Positions 11,007 to 22,580 of a DNA stretch of 64,000 bases are shown here, one piece after another. Below the pieces are notes generated by a model, which had not been told where the DNA came from, searched no databases, and saw only the letters and a list, made by a program, of their open reading frames with translations. The DNA is from Antilocapra americana. Its lineage: Eukaryota > Chordata > Mammalia > Artiodactyla > Antilocapridae. The DNA is taken from NCBI GenBank assembly GCA_007570785.1, contig ML662445.1, positions 2,421,365 through 2,485,364 of the forward strand. Direction: 5' to 3'. The number at the start of each line of letters is the position of its first letter. Within the stretch, counting starts at the first letter, position 1. Position numbers and translations under genes: made by a program.

Positions 11007-12619
11007 ACCCCTTGGCTGTCCTCCTGGGCCCTCAATGGCTTGGCCTGTGTGGAGCTCCTTCTGTTTGAAAAAAGTGCTCCGGAACCAGAGTCCAGCTGAG
11101 TCACCCCTGGTTCCCACTGGCCCCTTCCTCACTCGCCCGCCAACCCCAGCTCTGGGTAGAGCCACTCAGAACTCTCCTCCTGGGAGTGGATGCTTCCCAG
11201 GGAACCCTTGTCAGGAAGTTTGCTCCTGGCATCTTTCTAACAGTCAGAAAGTCGAAATCAAACAGTCCCTGGAGCTTGGCCCCCAGAAAAGGACGCACGC
11301 TGCCTTTGGACGTGACGGGCCCTGCTCTCGGTGAATCACGGGAGCTGTGATGCGAGGCGGGCCACCCCAGTGTCACCCCGGGGCTGGTGTGGGGCCACTG
11401 CTGCTGCTCTCTGTGTGTCTGTGTGTGTGTCAGTCACCGTATTTTCTGATAATAGCTCTGAGCAGACATGGGTATCGGTGGCCGTAAAACAGAACCTCTT
11501 GTGGAAAACCCAGGAGAGCAGCACAAACAGCCACCAGTGAGGCACCATAGCAGATGAAAGCTAATTAAAAATGACTTATTAAACACCGAGTTTCATTCTC
11601 TGGAGCTCCAGAGTGAGCCCACGGTCCCCTCCCCGCTCTGCTCTTTCTGGTCACCTGTTCAAACCCCCACACAGAGGTCCTCTGTTGCCTTGAAGGCTGG
11701 GGGATTTAGAAAGACGATGGATTGTACAATTTCACCTCAAGGACTTATTCTTGGAAAAATGACTGATGTTTATGAAGGGTCTAGTCAAATGAGAAATGAA
11801 TCACTCGTACCTGCTTTGTCTCCCTTTCCAGCATAGGCTCAGTGGTATTTGGAGGAAGACGGGACCAGAGGTTAATGAGAGAACCAAGCATCTGGTACCT
11901 TGAGTCCCCACGCACCCTGGACCTGCACACAAAAAAGCTGGATGGTAATGGATTTGACCTACATTAAGTTTCCAGAAGAATCTTTCCATGGACTTCTTGG
12001 TGTTTCCATGTTTCTAGCACAAGGTGATCACAGATGCGACCCCAAAGTTTGAGTTTATAAGCAACTTTGCCACAATCTGTAGCCCGTGAAGCTTGCATTC
12101 TGGCAATTGGAAAAGTTATCATGGTGAAGATCTGCTGACGTCAATTCCTTTTATAGCTTACTTGTTGGCACAAGGAGAGACATACTCTGCACTATTGTTT
12201 TCCAAGTGTGGGATCTGGGTCAGTCTGACCTACAGGTTGACAGGTGGCCCTGGAATTACCTGTGACTCTGAAGAGGAAGAAATAGAACACACCAGTACTA
12301 AGGGCCTGTGTCCAGTTTCCAGGCTCCAGAGATGGCATCTGCTTTTTGGACAATAATCTTTAAGACATTCCTGCTTCCCTCCCACAAGGCACATGGAGTG
12401 GGCAACAGGCAGACTCTGGGGATCTCCTGTGGAAAGTAGGAAGTCTGAAGTGCTTTGGTTAACCTTGCTCTTCTCCTGAAGGCAGGCTGACCCCCAGCCA
12501 CCCAGCCACCCACCCCCAGGGCAGGAATGATAGTCGTCCTAAGGAAATGGGCTTGTCTTGTAACACAGTATAAGGTTCAGCTGGAACACAGTAACACAGT
12601 GTGTGATTTAATTTTCTTT
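11007..12619. other. intergenic stretch, nothing assigned
   Basis: No gene or repeat is recognised. Short frames at 11.03-11.55 kb lie in moderately GC-rich DNA and show no domain. Confidence 0.4.
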
Positions 12620-12995
12620 TTTTCAGATTTTATTTATGTGTTTAAACTTTTTATTTTATATTGGGTACTTCCTTGGTGGCTCAGACAGTAAAGAATCTGC
12701 CTGAATGCAGGAGACCCAGGTTCCATTCCTGGGTTGGGAAGATCCCCTGGAGAAGGGAATGGCAACCCACTCCAGTATTCTTGTCTAGAGAATCCCATGG
12801 ACAGAAGAGGCTGTCAGGCTACGGTCCATGGGGTAGCTGATTAACAATGCTGAGATGGTTTCGGGTGCCCAGTGAAGGGACTCAGCCACACATAAACATG
12901 AATCCATTCTCCCTCAAACTCCCCTCCCATCCAGGCTGCCACACAACCCTGAGCAGAGTTCCCTGTGTGGTACAGCAGGTCCTTGTTGGTTAAGG
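12620..12995 (-). repeat. artiodactyl L1 3' UTR (antisense), split by SINE
   Basis: Left part: 'actttttattttatattgg' (to 12664). Right part from 12834: 'ctgattaacaatgctgaga', 'catgaatccattctcc', 'gagcagagttccctgtg', 'acagcaggtccttgttgg'. This is the reverse complement of the ruminant L1 3' UTR. The Bov-tA at 12665-12833 sits between the two halves. Confidence 0.8.
12665..12833 (+). repeat. Bov-tA SINE lacking its 3' end
   Basis: It starts near 'cttccttggtggctcagac' and follows Bov-tA through 'aggctacggtccatgggg', where it stops. The usual 'cgcaaagagtcggacacgac' end is missing and L1 sequence resumes directly. Confidence 0.9.
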
Positions 12996-13060
12996 TTTAT
13001 TTTACATTGGAGCATAGCTGACTTGTAAGATTGTATGATTTTTAAAAAGTGGTCTTGGCA

Positions 13061-13098
13061 AAAACAATAATAAAAAAAATAAATAAAAAAATAAAAAG
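13061..13098. repeat. A-rich low-complexity tract
   Basis: AATAAA/AAAATAA units run over about 38 bases, probably a decayed retroposon tail. Confidence 0.65.
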
Positions 13099-13950
13099 TG
13101 GTCTCACACGGGAGCAGGCATCAGCATATCCTTTTTAACCCATCCTTTTAAAACCATCGTGGAGATCCCTCAGACACTAAAGATAACCTTTAACCCTTTT
13201 TTTTTTGCCACCGCAAGAACAAAACAAGCTGACAAACAGATTTCAGAGGTAAACACTGACAGGCGATGGCTGGGGTGTCTGGGTGCCTGGTGCTCGGGGT
13301 GGCTCAGCGGCCGGTGGGCATGGACACAGGAGGAATCCCGTGGGTGGCCATGGATAGCAGGCGCAGACGAAGGCTCAGCACAGGACCCACAGAGCGTCGG
13401 CTCACTCCCGGGCCTGTCTGCCAAGGCTCCTGGTGCCGGCTCTCCCGATGCTCAGTTCCTGAGGCCATCCTCCGCTGCTGTCTCTACGGCAGACGAGGCC
13501 TCCAGGCTCTGCTTTCTCTTCCCTGCTTCTTAGCAAGAGCTGGGATGTGGCAGAGAAGAGACGCAGTGAAAGGTAACCCTGGGCTAAAGGGGTCACCGAC
13601 ATCGGTGATTCATAACCACAAACTGTGAAGCCAGTCAGCTCTAGTCCTAGAGCTGGGCTTAAGCCCTTTCTGGGACTTTAACGTGTGAAGGACACTATTT
13701 GTCTGCAGATAACACAAGTGAGCCACTTTAAGATCCTGATAAAAAAAATTGCCAGTCGTAGTTATCATCAGAACCAAGGCCATGCTGTGGGCTCCTGGGC
13801 ACTGATGCTGGTGGTCAGTACCTGGCCTGGACCTCAGCTATGATAGGCTCCCAGGACCAGGCAGGGACCCCTGTGAGATGAAAAAATAAAGTGTGAGGAG
13901 TGTATATTTGCATTTCCTTAAATTTTTGGTTTACTGTATATATAATTATG
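13099..13950. other. intergenic stretch, nothing assigned
   Basis: It is moderately GC-rich at 13.26-13.56 kb, with frames on both strands but no identifiable domain. No repeat is recognised. Confidence 0.4.
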
Positions 13951-14167
13951 AAAAGTGAAAGTGTCAGTTGCTCAGTCATGTCTGACTCTGTATGACCCTA
14001 TGAACTATAGCCCACCAGACTCCTCTGTCCATGGAATTCTCCAGGTAAGAATACTGGAGTGGGTTGCCATTTCCTTCTCCAGGGGATCTTCCTGACCCAG
14101 GGATCGAACCTGGGTCTCCTGCATTACAGGGAGATTCTTTACCATCTGAGCCATCAGGGAAGCCCCC
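13951..14167 (-). repeat. Bov-tA SINE (antisense) with target-site duplication
   Basis: It runs from 'aaaagtgaaagtgtcagttg' to 'catcagggaagcccc', the complement of full-length Bov-tA. Imperfect flanking repeats 'tatataattatg' (left) and 'tatataataatg' (right) look like the insertion-site duplication. Confidence 0.94.
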
Positions 14168-14224
14168 GTATATAATAATGTATAATTAAAGAAATCTGGT
14201 TTATGGGAAGTATATTAAAGTAGA

Positions 14225-14500
14225 AAAAAAAGGAAAAATAGTTATCTTGTTACCCAAATATGCCACTATTAATATTTTGCCATAGCTCCTCTGGAGTCTT
14301 TATTACTGTTTTTTTTTAAGCATAATTGAAATCGTTCCATATCTATAATTCTGGAAACTTTAAAAAATTTAACACAGCATAAAAATTTCCTCACGCATTA
14401 AACAATTTTGTAAACACAAATGTAAACAAAATTTTTAATGGTTGCATAAAGCTGAAATACATGGATGGGCCACACTTTAAATGTTCTTCCCTCTTAAATT
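14225..14500 (-). repeat. old L1-like remnant (antisense)
   Basis: Weak ordered similarity ('ccactattaatattttgcca', 'tcgttccatatc', 'ttttaatggttgcataaa') suggests an antisense old L1 3' region. Divergence is heavy and the call is tentative. Confidence 0.35.
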
Positions 14501-14581
14501 ATGGTTTTAATCACATTAATCTTGGCTCGCACTCACTGAGCCCTCACTATTTGTAGACACTCTTCAGGTTCACCTATAAAT

Positions 14582-14787
14582 TGAAAGTGAAAGCATTAGC
14601 CACTCAGTCATGTCTGACTCTTTGCAATCCCGCGGACTGTGGCCCACCAAACCCCTCTATCCATGGGATTTCCCAGGCAAGAATACTGGAGTGGGTAGCC
14701 AGTCCCTTCTCCGGGGGATCTTCCCAATCCAAGGATGGAACCTGGGCCTCCTACCTTGCAAACAGATTCTTCGCCATCTGAGCCACA
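14582..14787 (-). repeat. Bov-tA SINE (antisense)
   Basis: It carries 'cactcagtcatgtctgac', 'caggcaagaatactggagtg', 'gggatcttcccaatcc' and 'cgccatctgagccac' in antisense Bov-tA order. Confidence 0.92.
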
Positions 14788-16194
14788 CTGATTACGGGTC
14801 TCTGGATTATCTGCTCTGAATTCTCAGATCAATGCATGGTGTGAATATGGCTATTTTCCCACTATTCGGGGTGAACAAACCAGGATCCAACAGGCGCCGT
14901 TGGTCCTAATATAGATGCCAGGGCAGGTGACCCTGCTGAGAAGGATCCCCTCCCCCATCTGAGTGGCCCCAAAGCCCACGTTCCACATGCATCCTGAGGG
15001 TGGGGCCCAGAGCTTGGACTGGGGTAGGACAGAGAGCTTTGTCTGCCATCCAGGCCCTCGCTGTGCAGCAGGCCCACAGACAGACACTGACCACCGCCCA
15101 TCCCTCCGCCTTCCACTTTGGGGACTTTCCAGTGCGCCTCCTGTTTTGTTCCTTTCCGCTGGCAATACTGGGAGCCTGGCAGTTCTTTCCAAGTGGGGAG
15201 GAGGGCTTGGCAGGGGCAGGCACAGTAGGCGAGGGCGCAGACTGCCTAGCCTCAGAGCCGCGTGGGCTGGACCCACCTTGCGCTAGCAGTTTGCAGACTT
15301 AGGTGTCTGAGGATCGCTGGACAACAGAATATTGTCCTTCTTTGGAAGGAAGACGACTCTGACACAGCTACAGTCAGGATAGATCTCGAGGTAGAGATGC
15401 TCATGAAATAGGCCAGGCAAACACTGTGTAATCCACTTGCAAGAGGCACCCAGAGTCGTTGGATGCATGGAGACAGAAAGTAGCCTGCTGGGTGCCAGGG
15501 TCTGGGCAGGGGGTGGGGAGGTGGGGAGTTAGTGCCTGATGGGTACAGTTTCAGTTTTATAAGACGAAGAAAACATGTGGGAGGTGATGGGCTGAATGTG
15601 AACATTGTGTTGTGTGTTTTATCACACAAAAAAAACCCCAAAACAAGCACCAGAGCTTGGAATGTCCTTGAAAAATTAATTTATTACAGGTGTGCGGAGA
15701 CCCAGGGTCAAAAGAAAAATCACCTGGGCCGTGGCATGAACCACCTCAGAGGTCACGCTTTACCACCTGACCCGCGTCTCGCAGAGTCTGGGCTGAGCCC
15801 CAGGGTCCTCTCGGGCACTGCCGGAGCAGTCCTTGGGCTGCATCGTCCATTCCTCAGCCAGTGCCTCTGGGGTCTGCATCCCAGACTCTCTCCTGGCCGC
15901 TGGTGCTCCATCCTCGGGTTTCATTTCAACAGTGCGTTCCAGAAATTCATGACCATTAGAAACCAGACCCAAGGGAATGAACAGCATTCCTGGAAAGCCC
16001 ATTTGAGAGATTTGGAGGTGGGATCTGCACACCTCTCTCCTGTGGGAAGGATGGATGACAGAGAAGGACCACAGACCCGGTGGCGCTCAGACAAATCCAT
16101 CGAGATAGAAGGTACATTCGTGGGAACTGGGTTTGGGATGAGAGAAGGCAGTGTGCCTGCTAATGGCCCAGAATTTCTTACAGGAGGGACAGAA
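14788..16194. other. intergenic stretch, no gene recognised
   Basis: Long overlapping frames occur on both strands at about 14.85-15.30 and 15.5-16.2 kb. None has a recognised domain and none shows a splice structure I could defend. No repeat is assigned. Confidence 0.4.
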
Positions 16195-16312
16195 TATTCT
16201 AAACTTGGAGAGTGGTGATGGTGGCATGAACCTATAAATATTTTTTTTAAAAATTGAAAAAAACTTCAAGTGGGTGTACTCAATGGTGTGTGAATGCCGT
16301 GATGTATCTCCA
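16195..16312 (+). repeat. L1M-type LINE 3' tail
   Basis: The order 'agtggtgatggtggcatga', then 'acttcaagtgggtgtactc', then 'atggtgtgtgaatgccgtg' follows the terminal part of old mammalian L1 3' UTRs. Confidence 0.6.
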
Positions 16313-16437
16313 TGAAGTTAAGCACCCACAGCTCAGAATTCCTGCATTCAAGCATCTTTTCCTTTAAGATATTTCCATTTTTTTTCCAATAATTATCCAA
16401 ATAATGGGGTGTGGGACTCTTGACAATTGAGGATGCT

Positions 16438-16472
16438 TTCTCTCTCTCTCTCCTTTTTTTTTTTTTTTTTTT
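16438..16472. repeat. CT repeat joined to a poly-T run
   Basis: CTCTCT units run directly into about 20 T residues. It could be the tail of an antisense retroposon, but no element body is recognisable next to it. Confidence 0.75.
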
Positions 16473-17622
16473 ACAAATGTAGACAGCTTCTGCTAGAGTT
16501 AAAATGAAAAACTACTTCACTTTTCAGTAAGAGTCTTCCTGAGACAAGAACCTTAACTGACAGCTGTCTCCACTTACATTTCCTTCAACTCATCCATACC
16601 CACAGTGATAAAAATCCTGCTACTATACTGACAAGTCTTAAGAAAATTCTCCTAAATTAGGAAACATTATTTGTGACACTGGAGGTACGATGTTGATATT
16701 GGTAAGTCGATATTGGTGGGGAGGTGGATGCAGTCACTGTGACCCTTTCAGAAGTCAGGTCGCAGGATAGGTCGCTTTTAAGCTTCATGACTGCAAAATG
16801 TGCCTTAACTGAACAGTTTGGACATTATGTGTAAAACGTGCGGGAGGGAAGTATCTGTATTATGTTAAAAGTCACATGAACACATCACAGCAATTGCTCC
16901 TTTGCACTACATATGGTAGAAAGAACACTTCATGGCATTCGACTCTGAGAGAGGCAAACTGGAGGAGCCCCAGTTCCAACCACGGAACTGCAGGCATGGA
17001 AATAGCACACCTGCTTCAAAGCAACCCTCTCGCATCCGTCAGCGTCAGCACCAGCATCCTGGGAAAACACTGGCTGGCCTTGTGGGACCAACCAGAATTA
17101 AATGAACTAGTTTACATGAGCTGCTCAGGACAGTGTCTAGGATGCATAGAGCACTTAATATTGTTAGTTATAGTTTTTACTGTTACTATGACTATTACTA
17201 TACTCATTCACCAAATAGCTCTTATAAAGGTCCTGGACCTGATTTTTCTGACTGTCCCTGGATTGCCTGGGTTTGTGTCTACCCCTGAGGTGGGCCCATC
17301 CTCAAGTGGGAAGTGGCCCCGCTTCTGGATGAGTGGGCTACTTCTCTAGATAAAGTGGCACAGAATCTGACCTGGTAAGTTGCTTACTAGGAAAAGAGCC
17401 ACCACATGAGAATTTGAACCAAGGTAGAGCAGTCTAGAGGGCTTGCTTGCAGGAGGCCTGGGCTCTGGGCCCCCACGTGTGGACCCAGGCACCAGGGTCT
17501 TCATCGATGGCTGCTCTCCATCGTCCCAGGAAGGTCAGGATGGGGACATGAAAGGGAACAGGGAGGGTCTTTGGAGACTTGAGCAGACAACTCAAAACTC
17601 ACATGTTGGTAATATTAGCAAG
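16473..17622. other. intergenic stretch with one MIR
   Basis: Except for the MIR tail at 17.09-17.2 kb, nothing is assigned. A 157-codon open frame (16876-17349) overlaps the MIR and has no recognisable domain. Confidence 0.4.
17090..17205 (+). repeat. MIR 3' part
   Basis: The order 'aattaaatgaactagttta', 'gctcaggacagtgtctagg', 'gcatagagcacttaatattg' corresponds to the MIR 3' half (the 'attaaatgag...cagtgcctggcacatag...gctcaataa' layout). Confidence 0.6.
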
Positions 17623-18027
17623 GTTGTTGTTCAGTTGCTAAGTCATGTCTGACTCTTTGTGACCCCATGGACTATAGCACATCAGGCTTCCTTGTCCTTC
17701 ACTATCTTCCAAAGTTTGCTCAAACTCTGTTTCATTGAATCAGTGATGCCATCCAACCATCTCATCCTCTGTCATTCACTTCTCCTCCTGCCTTCAATCT
17801 TTCCCAGAATCAGGGTCTTTTCCAATGAGTTGACTCTTCACATCAGATGGCCAAAGTATTGGAGCTTCAGCATCAGCATCAGTCCTTCCAGTGAATATTC
17901 AGGGTTGATTTCCTTTAGGATGACTGGTTTGATCTTGCTGTCCAAGGGACTCTCAAGAGTCTTCAACACCCCAGTTCAAAAGCATCAAATTCAGTGCTCA
18001 GCCTTCTTTATGGTCCAACTCTCACAC
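17623..18027 (-). repeat. BovB LINE 3' end (antisense), 5' truncated
   Basis: It opens with 'gttgttgttcagttgctaag' and contains 'caggcttccttgtccttcac', 'gatgccatccaaccatctc', 'tctttcccagaatcagggtc' and 'aaagtattggagcttcag', the complement of the BovB 3' region. About 400 bases survive. Confidence 0.93.
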
Positions 18028-19792
18028 AACTGACACTTATTTACTTATTTTAAAGCATTAAAAACAAAAGAGAGTGCTTTTAAGAATTCATTTTCCCTGA
18101 GCAAGCAAATCAACGCATCTTCACCATGTTCTTTGATCCTAAATGAGTCTGTTCTGTTTAAAACCTACAGACTCTCCAAGCGTTGGTATATCCTACACAT
18201 GGTTCCATCTTCCCTGGGGCCAGCACTAAATTGTAAATTAAAATAGAAATCGAGAACTTGAAGATGGGGTTTACTTTTTAGAAGAGTCAGCCCTCTAGTA
18301 GACCTGGTCTGAATGCAGCCATTAGCAGGATGAAGTCTTTTCTTTCAACTTGGACTCCTTGGATATTTTTCAAAAAATTTAAGTGGCATATGCTTTTTAA
18401 AGTTAATAAAAAGATTTTTACATTGCAGTTGAGAGTCCAGCAATAGGAAGTTCAGTTCTAGCTCCCTGGAAGCTCAGCGAGATGTCCTTGCTCCTTCCCA
18501 GGAGAGGGAGTGAGTAGGGAACTGTGGAAACACCATTTTGGTTCCAGAACCACCCAAGTAACGGGGAGAGGCCACCACTTCCAAGGGAATTTTGGCAAAA
18601 CCAGTGGGAAATGATCCTTTGAAGACACAGCATTCCTGCAGAGGCGGTCCCCACCCTGTTCCTACCCAACCCTGCTTTTAGCTTTCACCTTTTCATAATT
18701 GGAAACTCTGACAGGGAACAAAGTCCATCATGATGTTCAAAGGCTAAAGAAGTTGAAAACTCGAAGTCCTGTGCTGGTAAATAATAATGCCCATCGTGTT
18801 CCTAACTGTGCTTAATGTTTCAAGAAGAGGGCAGCTGAGAAAACATCCAAGAAGGTTGTTTTGCCTGGAGAGGAGAGAGGTGGAGATGACAGCTCCTTTC
18901 CAGAACATGAAGAGGTGATCTTAGGGCAGAATCGGCCTGTCAGTCCCTCCTGGGCCCCGTGGAGAGAAGTTAATTGGGAGGGTTCTGTGCCCTTGGTCCT
19001 CAGGGCCCCCCATCTCATCTGTCTGCAGAATCCTCTGGGAGGGCCCACTGGGGGAAGGTGGCTCCCCTCAGGGCAGCTCCCTCCTGGACACAGGAGGTCA
19101 CCCAGTGCTCCATGGGCACGTGGAACCAAGAAGGTACCCCGAGGTTCATCCTCCAATTGGGCACTGCATCTCCTACAGGCCCTTATGTCTTCTCTGTGAC
19201 ACGCTTGACTCACCCTGATACTTCAGTCTGCGGAACAGGAACAGGAAATAGGAAAAAGTAGGAGAATAGAACATCAAAGATGAGACTCCAGGGAAGACCT
19301 AAATCTACGGAAAACCCTTTGGACGACCTTATTGGACTACTTCACTCAGATCCCTGACATCCTCTCTTTTTCAGCGTTTCCATAGATTCCTGCTTCTGTG
19401 TCGGTTATTTTTAGTTGATATAATAGACTCTCTGCAATGCTCATCATGTGAGAGGACCATCCTCAGGGCTTTGTAGACATTTGCTTATTTTCTGCTATTT
19501 CAGTAAAGGCGGTGCCATTACCAACCCTACTTTGCAGATGAATAAATGGGGTTCAGCCTGGAAAAGTGGCTCACCCGCACTGCGCAGCTGGGAGGCAGGA
19601 AAGATAGATGGCAAACCAACCCACTCTGCTGCTGTTGTGTAAACTGTCATTAGATCTGTCTGCATAAATGTAAGAAAAAGAACCCCCTGCCTGGGTGTGA
19701 GTATGTGGAGGTCACGTACAGCCATGCAGTAAACAAGGACGTGCTGTGAATTCTCCCCAACTGAGCCTAATCAAACCCCAGCATTGCTTGTG
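18028..19792. other. intergenic stretch, no gene recognised
   Basis: There are GC-moderate frames on both strands at 18.81-19.26 kb with no domain. A weak MIR-like patch is listed separately. The rest is unassigned. Confidence 0.4.
19440..19610 (-). repeat. MIR-like remnant (antisense)
   Basis: 'caaccctactttgcagatga', followed at MIR-like spacing by 'ggctcacccgcactgcgcag' and 'ctgggaggcagg', suggests an antisense MIR core. Heavily diverged. Confidence 0.4.
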
Positions 19793-20022
19793 GTGTGTGC
19801 CTGCATGCTAAGTTGCTTCAGTCATGTCTGACTGTTTGCAACTCCATGGACTACAGCCCACCAGGCTGCTCTGTCCATGGGATTCTCCAAGCAAGAATAC
19901 TGGAATGGGTTGCCATGCCCTCCTCCACGGGATCTTCTCGACCCAGGGATTGAACCTGCATCTCTTCTGTCTAGCTGCCCTGGCAGGCGCGTTCTGTACC
20001 ATGAACACCACCTAGGAAGCCT
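19793..20022 (-). repeat. Bov-tA SINE (antisense), long-head subtype
   Basis: It starts 'tgtgtgcctgcatgctaagt' and includes 'gcttcagtcatgtctgac', 'ttgccatgccctcctccac' and 'ccacctaggaagcct'. The 'ctaagttgcttcag' start with 'ccatgccctcctcc' marks the Bov-tA subtype that has the CTAAGTTGCTTCAG end. Confidence 0.92.
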
Positions 20023-21269
20023 CAATGCTTGTGGGGATGCTATATTATCTACCTTGATGAATTCACATTTCTCTGACCTGAACCAACTTTGGCATCTCAG
20101 ACAAAGCTGGTCCCATCAGAGGCCCCAATTCCTCACTCCCTCTTTCCCAGTCTTGCAACATCGGCAGGTCCAGGGGACAGAACCCTGTTCTCAGGTTGTA
20201 AGACAAATGGGCTGTCAGGGAAGCTGGCTTGAAACCTCAGATAAACATCTTAATTTAATTAGGGCCCCTGCTCAATTGAGCAACACCTCCCATTGAGGAA
20301 ATGAAAAAACTAAGGCACATTTGTGGTTGGGAAAAATGAAGGCATCCATGATTAAACAGATGTGTACAATTTCTTAACATCTCCTGGTCTTGCCAGCTTC
20401 TTATATGGTAATACCTCATTTCAAGAGCCCTGGGAGAGTTTTCTTTTTTTAATCACGATTATTTTTGCATGATACACAATGAAGAAGCAGTGTCGTTTTT
20501 GACTGGTATGTCACTGAAGATTTCAGTATAACATTCATTTAAACACAAACGTTGATCATTTTTATTATACATAAAGGCTCATTTCAACTGTCCACAGGGA
20601 AACAGTGATGCTCCTCCACATAATTTATTTTAAGATAATTACATGGTAAATGCATGATTTGTTGACTAATACATTTTCAAATGTGATATTATATCCTGTT
20701 TGGTTTTGGCTCATTACATATACTAAAATGTAGGTGGTCATTTACCTTCATGTTGTAATATCAAAGACAGACAAGGAGCATAGTCACGGTCTGTTTGGAA
20801 TTCTCGCATTTTGTTATTTAAGAGCAATTGATTTGTTTCTATGATATTTATATTTGTGTATGTCTACCATCACATGCGTTTAGTTACTATGCTTTTAGAT
20901 ATACAGTAGAAAATTAGTCTACCTTAAATGGAAGCTGGTTATAGCTTCATTTAATTCTTTGATATAAAAAATAAAATGTTTTTACCATTAGCAACAGGAA
21001 GCCTTACAAGGAGGCTGGAGTATGATGTCCCTGGCATGAAATACTGGGGTTTATCCTGTTGGAAGTTCACTCTGCTTCTTGGATTTGTAGGTTTGTGTCT
21101 TTGGCTACATTTGGGAACTTCTGATCCACATTCCTCTGTTTATGTCCATTTTCCAGAGCTTAGCAAATCCTGTTTGAGCCCTTCTCCAGCACAGTGGACC
21201 AGAGCACACGTGCCTTTCGGAGTCAGATTCGCGTTCCACCCCAGCCCTGTGACTTAGGCCATCCAAGCA
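20023..21269. other. AT-rich, repeat-poor stretch
   Basis: The region from about 20.4 to 21.0 kb is strongly AT-rich, free of recognisable repeats, and runs into the GC-rich block at 21.27 kb. No exon is recognised. Conservation cannot be judged from one sequence. Confidence 0.45.
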
Positions 21270-21625
21270 AACTTTCCGCTTCCGGCGCTCGCGGCCGCGG
21301 GTGAGGGGCGCTCCCACGAGGCCGCGCTGGACAGCGCTCCTCCGGCAGCGGCGCGGGCGAGCCGACGCCTTCCCTCGTGGGGCGCCACTGTGCACAGGGG
21401 CATGGCAGGTCTGCAGAAGGAGGCAGTGTTAGGTTTCAAGCACCAGGGCTTGTGATCAGGCGTCCGTAGCCAATGCAGCCGCGTCCGCGCACCGGCGGGC
21501 CGCTCCCAGCACAGCCCGGCGGAGTGGGCCCTTAGCGTGGGTGCTGGTGGCCACCGCCTGCCTCTAGCCTGCTCTGCGTGTCCAGAAGCGTCCCTCCGCG
21601 ACCCGGGGCCCGTGGCAGTGGGACC
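21270..21625. promoter_or_regulatory. small CpG-rich block, possible CpG island
   Basis: A sharp rise in CpG density includes 'ctcgcggccgcgggtgagg', 'cagcggcgcgggcgagccg' and 'cgcgtccgcgcaccggcggg', in otherwise CpG-poor DNA and about 350 bases long. No TATA box, clear splice site or coding exon is seen. It could be a minor promoter, a first exon or a methylated GC patch. Confidence 0.45.
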
Positions 21626-22319
21626 TGACCACGGCGGCCGCCTGCTGTGTTTCACACCCGGTCTTCCTGTAAAATGCAGCAAACCAAGGGAGCCCACGTC
21701 CTGTCCCACCGTGGTCTCCGCCGTGGGCCTCAGGACATCGCCTGCGGTGCTGTGTCCCTGCCTTCCTGGCCAGAGGGACACGTCCAGGGGCTCTGACCTG
21801 GGGACTGGACAGCCCTGGCCATGACCTGGCAGCCCTGGCTGGCTGGCCAGATTAGCGACTTGGGGCATACAGGGCACGCGGGGGGGCCCTGTGCTGGCCT
21901 GGCCTCTCTCCCTCTGCTTCTTGCATCTGCCTCTGCGGGTCCTGCTGACCAGGGGCCACACGGACCCACAACTCCTTCATTACGAGAGCATGCGAGTTGC
22001 GGAACCGTGCTCGTCTCTGTCCTCCGATCGTCAAAAGGCTAGCATTCGGTCTCCGCTTCCACCAGCTGGTACAAAGCCAGGCTCTGTCCTCCGACTGAAA
22101 TTGGAGCTGGTGGAAGAACACAAAGGTCATGGTTTGAATGTCTTCATTTTTGTGTCTTTCTCTAGCACAAATGCCTTTTACTTTTCTCTGATACCTGTTG
22201 AGTACTGTTTGATTTATTTGTACTCTTGATCTGGTACAAATAGGAAAGCATTTGTACTATGTGATCTAGCACAGAAAGTTACATTTAATGGGATTTCGTT
22301 GGGTAGGTTCACAGTCGTC

Positions 22320-22321
<2 letters not shown>
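21626..22321. other. GC-moderate stretch, nothing assigned
   Basis: Frames are open on both strands through 21.5-22.1 kb owing to base composition. No domain or repeat is recognised. Confidence 0.4.

Positions 22322-22352
<31 letters not shown>
22322..22352. repeat. uninterrupted poly-C run (31 C)
   Basis: Thirty-one consecutive C residues lie between 'cagtcgtcgt' and 'gtgagcaacc'. A pure C homopolymer of this length is uncommon in mammalian DNA. It could be a real unstable tract able to form an i-motif or G-quadruplex, or a sequencing or assembly artefact. Confidence 0.95.
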
Positions 22353-22353
<1 letters not shown>

Positions 22354-22404
22354 TGAGCAACCATGAGAAACATTAAGAAACAGAAACTTCCACTTACGGT
22401 CTTC

Positions 22405-22580
22405 CTGCTGGCAGCTTTTAACCGTGTGAGCTAGCACGTGTTGCTTCACTTCTCAAAGCCTCAGTTCCCCTGTTTGTAAAATGCAGATAGTAAGAGTTCC
22501 CTTGTCAGAGGCGTCCTGTCTGGGTTACACGGGGTGCAAGATGGAGGCCCTTGGAACAGTATCTGGCAGAGAACTCCAGC
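22405..22580 (+). repeat. MIR SINE
   Basis: The core order is clear: 'ccgtgtgagctagcacgtg', 'cttcacttctcaaagcctc', 'agttcccctgtttgtaaaat', 'cagatagtaagag', then 'ttggaacagtatctggcag'. This is the MIR body through its 3' part. Confidence 0.75.

Noticed and set aside
15532..16218. 228-codon plus-strand frame
   Set aside because: No domain, overlaps an L1 3' tail, no splice or promoter support.
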